64,000 nucleotides of DNA from Semisulcospira habei (lineage: Eukaryota; Mollusca; Gastropoda; Semisulcospiridae), in contig BTPG01000004.1 in NCBI GenBank assembly GCA_036245525.1, positions 22,103,811-22,167,810 on the forward strand, read 5' to 3'. Made by a program: the position numbers and the translations under genes. The number at the start of each line of letters is the position of its first letter. Position 1 is the first letter of the stretch. Below are positions 54,600-64,000 of this stretch, one piece after another. The notes under the pieces were generated by a model. That model saw only the letters and a list, made by a program, of their open reading frames with translations. It searched no databases and was not told the DNA's origin.

Positions 54600-56070
54600 C
54601 CGAGGCAAACTCCCGATAATTTTAGCTAAGATACCTGCGGCGCCTATGTAGCCGGGAGGGAGTGTTGTGCTGCTGCGATGTCTCCCACCAGCGAAAGGTT
54701 CTGCCGCTGGGCGGAGAGGTCCCTCAGGTAGAAGCGGGCAAAGGTAGTCTCAGATCACCATCCCACGGCCGCCACAATGTCCTTGACAGCACAGTTGCGG
54801 TCGAATGCGAGACTTGTGGCCATGGCTCTGATCTCATGTGCCCTGATGTTCCTATGTTTGGCTGCATCAGGGGCGAGATCCTAGTAGGCAGAGCGAATCA
54901 CCCATCGGAGCCAGGAGGAGATGGTCTGGGCTGAGAAGTCACGTCTACCTGGGGACAGAGGGAGAAACAGGCGGGTGCGTCCTCTGCGCAGCGGCTTGGT
55001 CCGGCGCAGGTACACACGTAAGGCTCTCACCAGTCCTGTAGTCTGGTCTCCCGGGTGGAGTCTGTCACTCGTAAGTGATGAATAGTCATCATCTGTGGGG
55101 CAGCCAAAGGCGCCCGCGTCTTGGCCAGAAAGATCGGTTCAGGTAGCAGTTGCACGGAGCCATCCGTCTGGAACTGCAAGCAATCTGGGCGTGTCGACAG
55201 CGCGTGAAGTTCCCTGACCCTGGAAGCCGTGGCTAGGGCCAAGAGGAAGCACTTCTTCCGCATCACGTCCGGCATACGCGCCAACAGAAGAGTAGAGCCA
55301 CAGAAGCACCCAAGGTAGATCCCATCTCGGTACCAGAGAACGCAGGATCGGGCCGGCCCCCCTGCCGGTAGTTGTCAGCGATCATGGCGAGGTAGCCCCG
55401 AAATGTGATTGGTGCCGGACGACGCTGGTGGTGAAGAGCCAAGGAGGAACACTGCCAGCTGGGGCACCGTCAACCCATGTGGAAGGAGAGGATGTCGCAA
55501 CACCAGTCGCCCAGCGCTCGCCACATCCCTCGGAACTCGTCTGGTCAAGGGTCCACATGTCAAAGCGATAGCATCCACCGCCGCCCTGTAAAAGCCTCTA
55601 CTGGTGAGGGCTTGCCGCGCCAAGTCCCTGGTACAGCGCCTGTCGCGGTTGCTTGAGCTTTCCTTGTGCGTGGAGAGGAAGTTCCACCTCGTCGCGAAGA
55701 GGTCGAGCATGGGCGTCTCGCAATTGGTCTCAGTCTTCTGGAAGATGTCTGGCCAGAGTGTCCACCCGGTGTGGAGAAGCTGGCTGCAGTGCAGGGGAGC
55801 GTCGGCTACAAAAGTCAGATGCCCGGGAAGTGTCTCGCACGAAACGTGATGCCCCGATCCTCGCCCCAGCGGAACGCCTGGTGGAGCAGGATGCAAGCGA
55901 GTGATGGCAGGTCCCGCCCTGTTCCGGAATGCAGGGGACGACGGCGGGGATGTCGGCCAAGACTAGGAGTTCCTGGCGCCAACGGTGAGACTCTTGATGC
56001 AGCACCAGCAGCCACTGGGCGAGGAGGACGGAGACGGTGAGATGGACCAGACGTCGCCAACGAACCCGAA
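54600..56070 (-). pseudogene. DIRS E recombinase and RNase H remnant
   Basis: The recombinase is visible as MRKKCFLLALATASRVRELH (first catalytic Arg region) at 55284-55027, with the H-x-x-R and FTRFYLR tail at lower coordinates in another frame. LLVLADIPAVVPCIPEQGGT, around 55980-55910, is a decayed copy of the RNase H block seen in D as LVLSDNSTVVAYIQKQGGT. Multiple frameshifts and deletions are present. Confidence 0.8.
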
Positions 56071-56765
56071 GCTGGATCCCTAGGAGGCTGAGTAGTCTAT
56101 CATAATCAGGTGAACTCCCCTGTTGGCGAGACTTGCGACGGCGAAGGGACAACAGGAGTGAAGGCGCGCAGAGGTACTCTCACGTCGCGAGACTCACCCA
56201 GCGAAGGAGGTGATGGTCGTCTGCAGAACGTCATCCGGGGCACCCGGAGCCACCGCAGCAGAAGACACTGAAGCAGCAAAGGGAATAGGGCCTGCTGCGG
56301 TACACCAGTCAACGGCACGCCACCCAGTCCACAGTTTGAAACAGCACCAGGCACACGACGAGTGAGCTCCAAACCCGCACAATCCGAGTGAGCTCCAAGC
56401 CAAAGTTCAAAACAGCCCAAGGCACAATTCGAGTGAGCTCCAAGCCAGCATAAGCTCCAACGAAGCCAGAACAGTATGGAAAAGTCACAAGGCGACCAGT
56501 CACATCCACACCGCAAGATTCGAAGAGCAATGTACGAACACAACCGTCTACAGGCTAGCTAATAACTAAACTGAGGCATATCGGGTGAGTTCGTACCGGA
56601 TGGGGCGTAAGGGAGGCTACTCGGGTTACTGCCTGTACTATGGTGCCCCTCACCTGCCAACACTCCCTTACAGACACAACCAAATTTTGGCTAAAATTAG
56701 GCTAGCTAGGTAACATTTCCTATTAGTAATACCATCGGTAATGTGTTTTGAGGAAACAAAAAGAA

Positions 56766-57333
56766 AACTAGCAGAAAAAAACCTACTAATATTGAGTAAT
56801 AAGTGTCTTCAAAGTATAAAATGATTAATACAGGGTACTGGACCTTATGGAGTTACGACCTCTGGCAGTAAAGCTCAATATCAAAGACCGGTACACACAT
56901 TAATTCCAATCTAAATCTCTTGAATCTAAATCTATTCCCACTGCAGATTTTAATTTAAAGTACCATTACGAGTACATTTGAAGACACATTTTAGCACCAT
57001 TTGTGTTTATTATGCCTTGTCATCACACCTATGAACTTTAACAGCACTGGGACACGCGGCAAAAACACACATGTAATTGCACTTATTTATTCTGTGCAGC
57101 CGTTAGCGTGTCATTCTATTTTTAGCTGTTTCTCATACTGATAGCATTTTATTTTTAGAATGGAGTGGAGTCATTGTCAGGTTATTGATATAAAGATAAT
57201 GTGTGCTGAACTGTATTGTCTAAATAAACCATAACTAGACCTGTGTGTAGCGTTCGTAACCATCTGTTACAGTAGTGTATCTTTGAACAGTTATGGCGTT
57301 AATGGGCCTTTAATGTGAAGATTCACAACACAC
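56766..57333. other. Intron 2 of BTBD7, proximal part, non-coding
   Basis: AT-rich with no recognisable element. Confidence 0.5.
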
Positions 57334-57542
57334 TTGTAAGAAATCTGAAGCCAGAGCATCTTTCAGGTGGTCTTTGGTGAGGTCATGGAGCACTGGAGAG
57401 TGTGCGATTTGTAGGAACTCCTCAGTAAGGAACTGCTGGGCCTGGCGCGCTGCCCACTGTGACCCATGTGCCTCGCGACCCCATCCCAACACGCTGACCA
57501 CATTCTCAACGCACAGGCTGTCTACTACCACATCTTCACAGC
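57334..57542 (-). CDS. BTBD7: BTBD7 exon 2
   Basis: Begins after acceptor TTTCTCTGCAG and completes a Gly codon from exon 1. It encodes CEDVVVDSLCVENVVSVLGW, then GREAHGSQWAARQAQQFLTE, EFLQIAHSPVLHDLTKDHLK and DALASDFLQ. This corresponds to the BACK-like region after the second BTB domain in vertebrate BTBD7 (S-K-W-V-H-R-Q-A-L-x-F-L-x-E-E-F and L-S-K-D-H-L). The donor is CAA|GTGTGT, phase 0. Length is 209 bp, residues 389-458. BACK domains usually sit between BTB and substrate-binding parts of Cullin-3 adaptors. Confidence 0.92.
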
Positions 57543-57752
57543 CTGCAGAGAAAGAACAAAATATGTACTCATGGGTGATGAAAAAATGAAATGTCTGAAA
57601 ACGGTCCATGGGCAACCTATGCCCCACTATAGGAAAAGGATATTGTAATCAGTATTTCATGATACTATGATACAAATAACTTGTCAGAATACAAACAAGT
57701 GCTGTATTCAATTGTAGAATTTAAGGATCTGCAGATAATTGTGGTTGTCTAT

Positions 57753-57823
57753 GCAAGCAAGAGAATTAAATTCTCATGAGCTTGTGCGAAAGCAGGGGCT
57801 CATGATAATCAATGCCTCTTGCA
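57753..57823. repeat. CTCATGAG-family hairpin repeat (intron 1)
   Basis: Arms GCAAGAGAATTAAATTCTCA and TGATAATCAATGCCTCTTGC, partly decayed. Confidence 0.65.
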
Positions 57824-58104
57824 CTAGTTGCAGATGGTTCCAAAAAAAGCTGAAATTTATCTGGGATCTTATTCTTAAAGTTTGAATAAAGAAGCTGAAT
57901 CAGTCTCTAGGAAGCAGGACAGAAGACTGTCATCCTTGCTACAATGTTCATAGTTCATGTGATTCTATTATTAGAAATTCCCAACACCAGTATGCTTACA
58001 CTAACCTTTGAACACACACACATAAAATGTACTTACAAAGTTCCATCAACCACTAGTACTACACACTTGTGTCCTACACATCCCTGACATACTCTGATAC
58101 TGAC

Positions 58105-58190
58105 CATGAAAGATCACCGGTAGTGCCAGAATTAGAAAATAGCTTGACACTAATAGGTGCCAGGCTTCTTTGGCACTACCTCTCATGTTT
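58105..58190. repeat. Degenerate TTGGCGCC-family hairpin (intron 1)
   Basis: GTAGTGCCAGAATTAGAAAATAGC and its decayed inverse GCTTCTTTGGCACTACC. Confidence 0.5.
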
Positions 58191-58258
58191 CTCCTGAATC
58201 AGAGGATAACTCCCAAAGTCAAATGTGAGAGTTTCCATCCTCAGGATTATGAATTCCA

Positions 58259-58352
58259 TTTATCCCTTTGGCTGTCAGTAGCGCTTTTAGCTGCAGTGAT
58301 TCATTCAGGGATCACTGTGACTGAAAGTGCTATGGACAGCCAAAGGGTTTAT
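58259..58352. mobile_element. Palindromic mini-element (CCCTTTGGCTGTC family)
   Basis: The outer arms TTATCCCTTTGGCTGTC and GACAGCCAAAGGGTTTAT match. The inner arms TCAGTAGCGCTTTTAGCTGC and GTGACTGAAAGTGCTATGGA pair around ATTCATTCAGGGAT. TTAA is degraded on both sides. Confidence 0.6.
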
Positions 58353-58639
58353 GTGTTGAAGAACTTTTTACACAAACTGTCCATACCACACTAACAGTAC
58401 ACTAACACAGTAACAGTAACAATCAATCAAAAATCATACACAGAGTCATTAATCCCGAGGCATCGGATAAATCTGGTGTGTTTAACAAGTTACACAAGCA
58501 CACTAACAATCAAATATTATATGAGTGCACACACATTATAAAACATTCTCAGTCTGACACCATGTGAAATATGCACTGCTCTAATGCACTTAAGTTATAT
58601 GTTCACAGAAATAGCAAACACACAATAAAAAAGACTGAC

Positions 58640-59804
58640 CTTGTGACAAGACGTGAAAGTCAAGAAATTGTCCTATCTGATATACCTCCATGGCCTCGTC
58701 CACAATAGTCATGTGACACTTGCCAGTGGAGACCATGGCCTGGATTTCACTGAGACTACACATGCTGGTGGACCCCCGCATCACGCTCGACATGTCCACA
58801 ATGTCACTATACACTGCGCCTAGCAGCACACGCGCATACCGCCGTGGGATCACACTCTCATCCAGCACGATTCGCGAAGGAGTTCTGAGAGCACGTTCTG
58901 TAGCTTCCTCCCCAGACTTGGCACGCCGCATTATGAGGTTCCTAAAGAACGGTGAACGAGCAGCTAGGATCGCCTTGTGGCAGAGAAACTCGTACTTGGT
59001 TATTTTTGGTGATGCAGATGCTTGTTGTGAGGAGGGCTCTCCCTGGCTCACAGACAGCCCCAGGTGGTGGTCATGTGCATGCTGACCATCGTCACTGTTG
59101 GAAAAGACCAGCACCGCATCACTGTAGTCACCACTGTCCAGCAGTGTGCGCATGTCCTGCTCCAGCACATTGGGCACACCAAACTCACTGGCCAGGCGAG
59201 CCAGGATCTCACTGTTGTCTAAATGTAGGTCTCGTGTGTTCAGTTCATCCGTGTACAGGTAGCGCAGAAGTGCTGAAAAAAGGGGCAGGTCTACACCTGG
59301 TGTCTTGAGCTTGATGGGGACCTGTGCCCCAAACTCCGGGTAGTGTGACAGAAGGTTCCTGAAGAAAGGACTACGTGAGGCAAGAACGGCACGGTGGGCA
59401 GGGAAACAGGTTCCCTTGTACACCAGATCCACATCTGTACATAACTTACAGTCATACAGTGCAGATAGGTCCTGGCGCAAGGTGCGGGCAGAGGGTCGTG
59501 CCAGTTTGGCAGCCACATGAAGCTCCTTTAGGGCTGCACTCGCCTCATACTCCTGCACCAGGGCACCCACATCTCGCACTGACCAGGATGATATCATCTC
59601 CCGCAAACACTTGGCATAGTCCATGGACCGGCTGTGGCGACGGATACGAATCAGCTTCTTGCGTAATGTGGCAAATTTGGATGCTTTCTTCTTCTTCTCT
59701 CTCAGCACAACTTCTGACTCCATCCCAGAGCCCGTGTACAGACGAGAAAGGGCAGACCGTGATCCTGACTGCGCACGGTCAGGAAAAGATGTGTTTGCAC
59801 CCAT
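58640..59804 (-). CDS. BTBD7: BTBD7 exon 1 (first coding exon, two BTB domains)
   Basis: Start chosen at ATG 59804-59802, giving MGANTSFPD. Vertebrate BTBD7 also begins MGAN-x-S, a plausible N-myristoylation site. A Lys/Arg-rich segment at residues 36-58 precedes a helical region ending LKELHVAAKLARPSARTLRQ. The first BTB domain is at about 120-190 (CTDVDLVYKGTCFPAHRAVL, then LFSALLRYLYTDEL). The second is at about 226-338, split by a His/Ser-rich insert (FLCHKAILAARSPFFRNLIM, then RIVLDESVIPRRYARVLLGA). The frame closes at donor CAAG|GTCAGT. An acceptor (TTACATTACAG) sits 67 bp upstream of the ATG, so a 5' UTR exon lies at higher coordinates. In vertebrates BTBD7 regulates epithelial cleft formation and E-cadherin turnover. 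Confidence 0.95.
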
Positions 59805-59871
59805 CGTCACCCCTTGCTTTTCAAGTCAGTGTCCTTTGAATCGGTCATGCCACCCAAAGAATGGAGTTTGC

Positions 59872-61013
59872 CTGTAATGTAACAGTCAAATAAATTTCAA
59901 GAAAGCAGTTTGAAGTTTTTGTCTATGCTACCTAAAAAGTGTTTCCCAGAAGAAAATACAGTGCATTTTCTGACAGGTTTCCAAAAACATTGTTTCCTGA
60001 AGCCAGGGTAAATGCTAAGCAGGGTATAATGTTTGTAGTAAAAAACTGTCATCCCTTTATACTAAAATGTACAGTAACAGATGGTAACTATGACACAACT
60101 ACAAGAAATCTGAGGTTGTGCCCAACACTGGCAACAGTTATTCTAGGGCGAGTTGATTTCTTGGGAATACGGGAAATCCGGGACTTCGTTAATTTGGAAA
60201 ATCTGAAATCTACAACCTTCTGCGAGAGCATTTGGGTTCGTTGACTTACTTAATATTTGGTCATTGCAGTTCCCTGTTCTGAAATCCATTATTTAGTGAC
60301 TGTGGAGTTACATTACTCGACCCTACTGATCAACAAGTTGATGATTGTGGCTGCCAATGCTACGGAATCTGAATCTGCAGAAGAATTTATTGACATAAAA
60401 TTTATCTAATTATCACACAAAGTCGAGCAATCATACGTAACCTGCCGTACGCAGAACAAGAGATAGCTTCTGTTGTTAGGTTTAGTCGTGAGTCTGATCA
60501 TTGGATCATTTTTTCACTCTCTCTGTGCCCTACAAAGTGCAAAATGACCAAAAATCTTACCCTTGCGAACTCCATCTTATTTCACATCTGTAAAACATGG
60601 ATAGGTATATGGATCTGTTGTATATATGAACTCTTGCATGAATCAGATATTAAATTTATTTGCAGTATATTCGGACATTTTTTTAAAAAATCAATCAGCT
60701 ATGAGAAAACAAAAGTCAGTATATCATGCATCAGGAATCGCAAGCCCAAACGTTCAGCTTCTTCAATCGTCTTGATATTTTAACCAAACCAGCTTTCGCA
60801 TCCTCATAATTGGAGACAAATGATAATTGAGACAATATTTTGGTTGGATAAAAGAAAACAATTAATTGGTCGAGTACGTGCATTTCATGTAATATTTTCT
60901 ATAAAATATTCATATTGTTTGTAAAACAAATTCATCCATTTACAGAAGCTCCTCTGAAGATACTGCCAGCTCCCCATGTTCTTTTAGCAAATTTCTGTAA
61001 ACAGTCTCTCATA
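59872..61013. other. BTBD7 upstream intron / intergenic region
   Basis: No further exon could be defined. The 5' UTR exon of BTBD7 implied by the acceptor at 59872-59873 may lie here or beyond. The sequence is AT-rich. Confidence 0.4.
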
Positions 61014-61026
61014 ACGGAAGTGACGA
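61014..61026 (+). promoter_or_regulatory. Candidate ETS/GABP (NRF-2) site upstream of COX8
   Basis: ACGGAAGTGACG lies about 70 bp before the COX8-like start codon. CGGAAGTG is the ETS/GABP core found in many nuclear oxidative-phosphorylation promoters in mammals. The match is short and could be chance, but the position fits a proximal promoter. Confidence 0.35.
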
Positions 61027-61086
61027 ACAACTGGCGAACGTGCTTGCACTTGGGCTCGTAGAAAGGAAAATAGAGAAGGAGCAACA

Positions 61087-61203
61087 ATGTCGGCACCACT
61101 TAGAGGAGCAGTTTGCCAAACTGTACAGGCGGTCAACAGAGCCGTTTGGCAGCAGAGAGCCACTGTAGTTTCTGGACCTCCCAAATACAGAATTTCGATG
61201 GGT
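61087..61203 (+). CDS. COX8-like cytochrome c oxidase subunit, exon 1
   Basis: Start ATG at 61087 in context AACAATGTC. The 39 codons encode MSAPLRGAVCQTVQAVNRAV, WQQRATVVSGPPKYRISMG. The first 30 residues are rich in Arg, Ala, Ser and Gln and contain no acidic residue, as expected of a mitochondrial presequence. A P-P pair then precedes the mature part. The donor GGT|GTAAGC is strong, phase 0, and joins exon 2 in frame. With exon 2 the protein is 71 aa, close to the 69 aa of mammalian COX8A. COX8 is a single-span subunit of complex IV in the inner mitochondrial membrane. Identification rests on size, presequence and membrane-segment layout rather than strong residue identity. Confidence 0.72.
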
Positions 61204-63097
61204 GTAAGCGAACTTTTTTTTTCTTTTATTTATAAACCATCCAAGGTCAATCCGGGCAGTTGGTGAGTTACCGGTTGATACAGTAATTTACTGAGTAAAG
61301 ATCGACCGATTCCTTTTACTAGGCACTATATTGTCGGTTTCACGCGTTATATGGTTTGCTTACGTTGGTCATAGCCCATTGCTTGCCATTGTCATAATCT
61401 AGAGTGCATATGTTGAAACACCGCAGAATAAAATTAAAACGCTGGACGTCGATAAATATATTATATTTTTATGCTATCATTTATATCACAGTTTATTAGT
61501 TATTACTGGTCTTTAATTACACCTGGGCCCATCACTCAGTACAACCTGAATTCAGCTAGCTCGTACTCCTTGCGCAGTGTACAGTGATCGGTGTCCCGCT
61601 TAAGTGATTTTAGCGTTGGACTTGAAAATGGGAGGAATCGGTTTTTGTTGTTGTGTACTACTACTACCTGCCTGGAGTTTATATACCACCGTAAACAGAC
61701 GTAGAGGGCTCTAAAAAGGCACATGCCGCTGTCAGCTACTGCAATGTGAACAATTTATAGTTCGTGCCACTTTAGCCCACAAGACACTGGAGTAAAAAAT
61801 ACTCCATGGCATGATATTAACGATATAGACAAGAAAGCAATTATGTTGTTTGCAGCAAAGTGACATCATAATCCTGTAGTACAAAAATCTTTTCTGAAAA
61901 TACTCCTTGAGAAGGCTCTTACACTAGTTACAGGAAGAAGAGAAAGAAGAAGCAATATTGTACCACTGTAGTGGAGATAAGCCCATCTCACGTGTAATGA
62001 TTCACCTCAAGCAAGTGACAGTCGGTAGAGAGTTTGTTCCATGATCTGTACAGTACACATTGCCATTCAGAGATTGATAGGATCCAAAATACACTATGCA
62101 TTATCATCTAACCATCAGCATGCCATAAGTATGAGGCAACAGAAGGCAGTGAGAGATTTGAGGCCACAGTCCTAGAATAAAAAACAAGATGGGATGAACC
62201 CACCCACAAAGTCTCTTAAATATATGAGCTTGCATGCATTTTTACACATTTTGCACAGTGCTCTGGCAGACATGGTAAAAAAAGACGGACTGTATTCCTA
62301 ACTAAATCGTCGGAGAGAATGAGAGCAATGTGTCAATTCATACTGCGCCTATTAAGGAACATTGTATAACGCTGACATGTTTTGTGCTTTTATGCAACCA
62401 TCACCCTCTGATTCTTCTCCACAAGTCGAGGATTCATACTGTTAGCATTTTTTTCTGCAATGTATTTTTTTTTCATAAAAGTTCAAGAGGTATGAAGCTA
62501 GCTCCAAAATTTCAAGTCAATTATCGAAGATTATGGACTCTAATGTGGGTCAACTGACTTTATAAATGGGCATTTAACTCTTCAATGAGACATCCAATTT
62601 CACTATTTCTTGGAGGCTCTCCTAGATACCCCCTGAAGGAAGCACTTCCCCTAATTACAACTACAAGCTTGTATACATTACACAAACTTCTGAGAATTTC
62701 TTATTTTATATATGAACACACATACAGCACTTCACACCAAAAGTACGCTCTACAGCGAGGTTTGCGTAACTAGAATGTTGTTTTTCTCTTGTTACATCAC
62801 TGTCAGAGCTTCAGATGAGCCCACCTATGGCATTATTGCGTTCTATTTAAAGCGCCCCAGCACGTCCCATCCTCAGAAGTCTCTTCTATAAATAGAACTT
62901 TTTTTTATTAGAAGAGACTTAAAAAGATGACTAAGGTCTCATCCAGGGTTAGAATTTGACAGGTTTTATGAGCAGAAATTCACTTAAATCATATTTACTA
63001 GTACCAGTAAACTAAAGAAACATGAAAACAAATGTGATTTCTGTATTATGTACATAGTTGCAAAAGTACACCTGTTGGCTGCAATTTTGTTTTGCAG
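61204..63097 (+). other. COX8-like intron
   Basis: GT-AG intron of 1.89 kb from GTAAGC to TTTTGTTTTGCAG. No repeat family recognised elsewhere in the window occurs in it. Confidence 0.7.
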
Positions 63098-63196
63098 GAG
63101 AAAGCTGGCCTAGGCCTGTTGATGGTGGCTGCTGTCTGTGCGCCTGCTGCTTATGTCCTTGCCAATCTACAAAAATACCGCGGGAAACTAGAGTGA
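63098..63196 (+). CDS. COX8-like cytochrome c oxidase subunit, exon 2
   Basis: Acceptor TTTTGCAG|GAG. The exon reads EKAGLGLLMVAAVCAPAAYV then LANLQKYRGKLE and stops at TGA 63194-63196. The hydrophobic segment (GLGLLMVAAVCAPAAYVLANL) is one transmembrane helix with an internal Pro, followed by a short basic tail with a Tyr. Mammalian COX8 has the same layout: G-x-x-x-G before the helix, Pro near its end, and a tail of type L-E-x-Y-R. No other small inner-membrane subunit known to me fits better, but an unrelated small mitochondrial protein cannot be excluded. Confidence 0.72.
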   Translation, partial: EKAGLGLLMVAAVCAPAAYVLANLQKYRGKLE

Positions 63197-64000
63197 AACC
63201 TCTTCTGGCCTGTTACAGTCATGTGTTGGTGCAAGTTTGTGGATATCAGCTTGACATTTTTTGCTTTTCGACCTCTTGCTAGTACCACTGTGACCTGAGG
63301 AAGACAGGATAGCATCACCAGTGAAAGAACAGTTGCTTTCAGTTAGATTCAGCTGCGGAATTAACTGCGTTTTGCGTGCAGCTACCAGTACTGTGAACAG
63401 TACCAGTCACTGCATGCAAAAGGGGTTTTTGACAGATGCAATGGTTTTCTATTTCATTTTCACATCAGATTCCAATAACCATCATGTCGGATCGTCGTTT
63501 TGAAAAGCCATTTTTGTAGAAAATGAGAGCTGCAATGTATGGAGAATACTTCCATCACATTGACAGTTCTTATTGTAGGGCAGACTGAATTCATCCAGGA
63601 CAGTAGCAAGGACTTGTGTACAGTATGAGGGACGGGGCACCAACTGCGACAGTTACAAATCAGGACTTGTGTCATTTCTACTGAACTGTTATGATTCTGT
63701 TGCGTACCAATAGTTGAAAATGACTGGAAAAGTGAAGTTTGAGTTGAGATAGTTTTACTATATAAAGTCTTGGAACATTTTCAATTTTTGCTGTTTTTCT
63801 CTTCCTTGCTTCAGTGTGTGAGCAGTGTTTGGTTAGTGTAAAATGGACAAAAATGGGGTCCAGACAGGTTCACCGTTTTGTTCTTATGTGGTCTATTTTT
63901 CAGGCATGGGAATTGTCCGTGAAATTCCACGAGAAAAAGAAATCGTCCGGGAAAAAAAGACGTTTCCGCGACAAACCAAAATAGGTATGAAAAGAAGGAA
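63197..64000 (+). other. COX8-like 3' UTR and downstream sequence
   Basis: No AATAAA was found close behind the stop, so the transcript end is unknown. A direct or inverted motif TGCATGC...GTACCAGTA...TACTGTGAACAGTACCAG occurs at 63375-63415. No gene was recognised. Confidence 0.4.

Larger units (their letters stand above)
53688..56765 (-). mobile_element. DIRS-type retrotransposon E, internally deleted (intron 2 of BTBD7)
   Basis: The left end has ACTTACCGATGGTATTACTA and the right end GTAATACCATCGGTAATGTG. Terminal repeats 53715-54440 (expanded by a nested MITE) and 56570-56740 are inverted copies (GGTTGTGTC...GGGAGTGTTGGTAGGTGAGG and complement). The internal complementary region is at about 54430-54530. 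Recombinase and part of RNase H remain. Reverse transcriptase and most of Gag are deleted. Between them lie short GTGAGCTCCAA repeats (56360-56455). It is closest to D by terminal sequence and in the same orientation. Confidence 0.9.

Noticed and set aside
58590..58639. BTBD7 exon 1 frame continuing as SFLLCVCYFCEHIT
   Set aside because: This extension is past a good donor site, and exon 2 completes the expected GCED sequence. It is intron read-through.

Overview
This is a 64-kb stretch of a repeat-rich invertebrate nuclear genome, most probably a mollusc or another lophotrochozoan. The reasons are GT-AG introns, a recognisable animal gene set, abundant dinucleotide microsatellites, DIRS and APE-type LINE retrotransposons, and a short retroposon whose 3' end (GGACGTTAAGC followed by a CAAT-repeat tail) resembles ends common in mollusc genomes. 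The species cannot be fixed from the sequence alone.

Two host genes are supported. BTBD7 (two BTB domains plus a BACK-like region) lies on the minus strand. Its seven coding exons are at 59804-58640, 57542-57334, 53566-53491, 47745-47438, 29965-29788, 22492-21839 and 14861-14676. Splice phases agree throughout, and the total is 924 codons plus stop once one extra base in a C run of exon 6 is discounted. A COX8-like cytochrome c oxidase subunit gene lies on the plus strand, head to head with BTBD7, in two coding exons (61087-61203 and 63098-63196, 71 aa).

Nearly everything else is mobile DNA, much of it inside BTBD7 introns. Five DIRS-type tyrosine-recombinase retrotransposons (A 15.07-20.95 kb, B 23.39-28.92, C 29.99-34.92, D 35.08-47.11, E 53.69-56.76) all lie in the sense orientation of the gene. 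Each has split inverted terminal repeats and an internal complementary region. D is the best preserved. Its polymerase frame carries reverse transcriptase, RNase H and tyrosine recombinase, and is broken by two compensating frameshifts and one stop. D's 5' terminal repeat was later hit by a SINE-like element and by an RTE-like LINE, and that LINE was itself hit by a second LINE in the opposite orientation. Target-site duplications prove the nesting.

Intron 3 holds a 1,480-bp inverted array made of a 370-bp monomer and flanked by a 13-bp target duplication. This looks like retroposition of a concatemeric RNA with an internal inversion. The region downstream of BTBD7 (1-14.6 kb) is a patchwork of LINE 3' ends, long microsatellites, and several families of small palindromic elements. 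Many of the latter are flanked by TTAA with CCC...GGG ends, the signature of piggyBac-type non-autonomous elements. No CRISPR, rRNA or tRNA gene was recognised.
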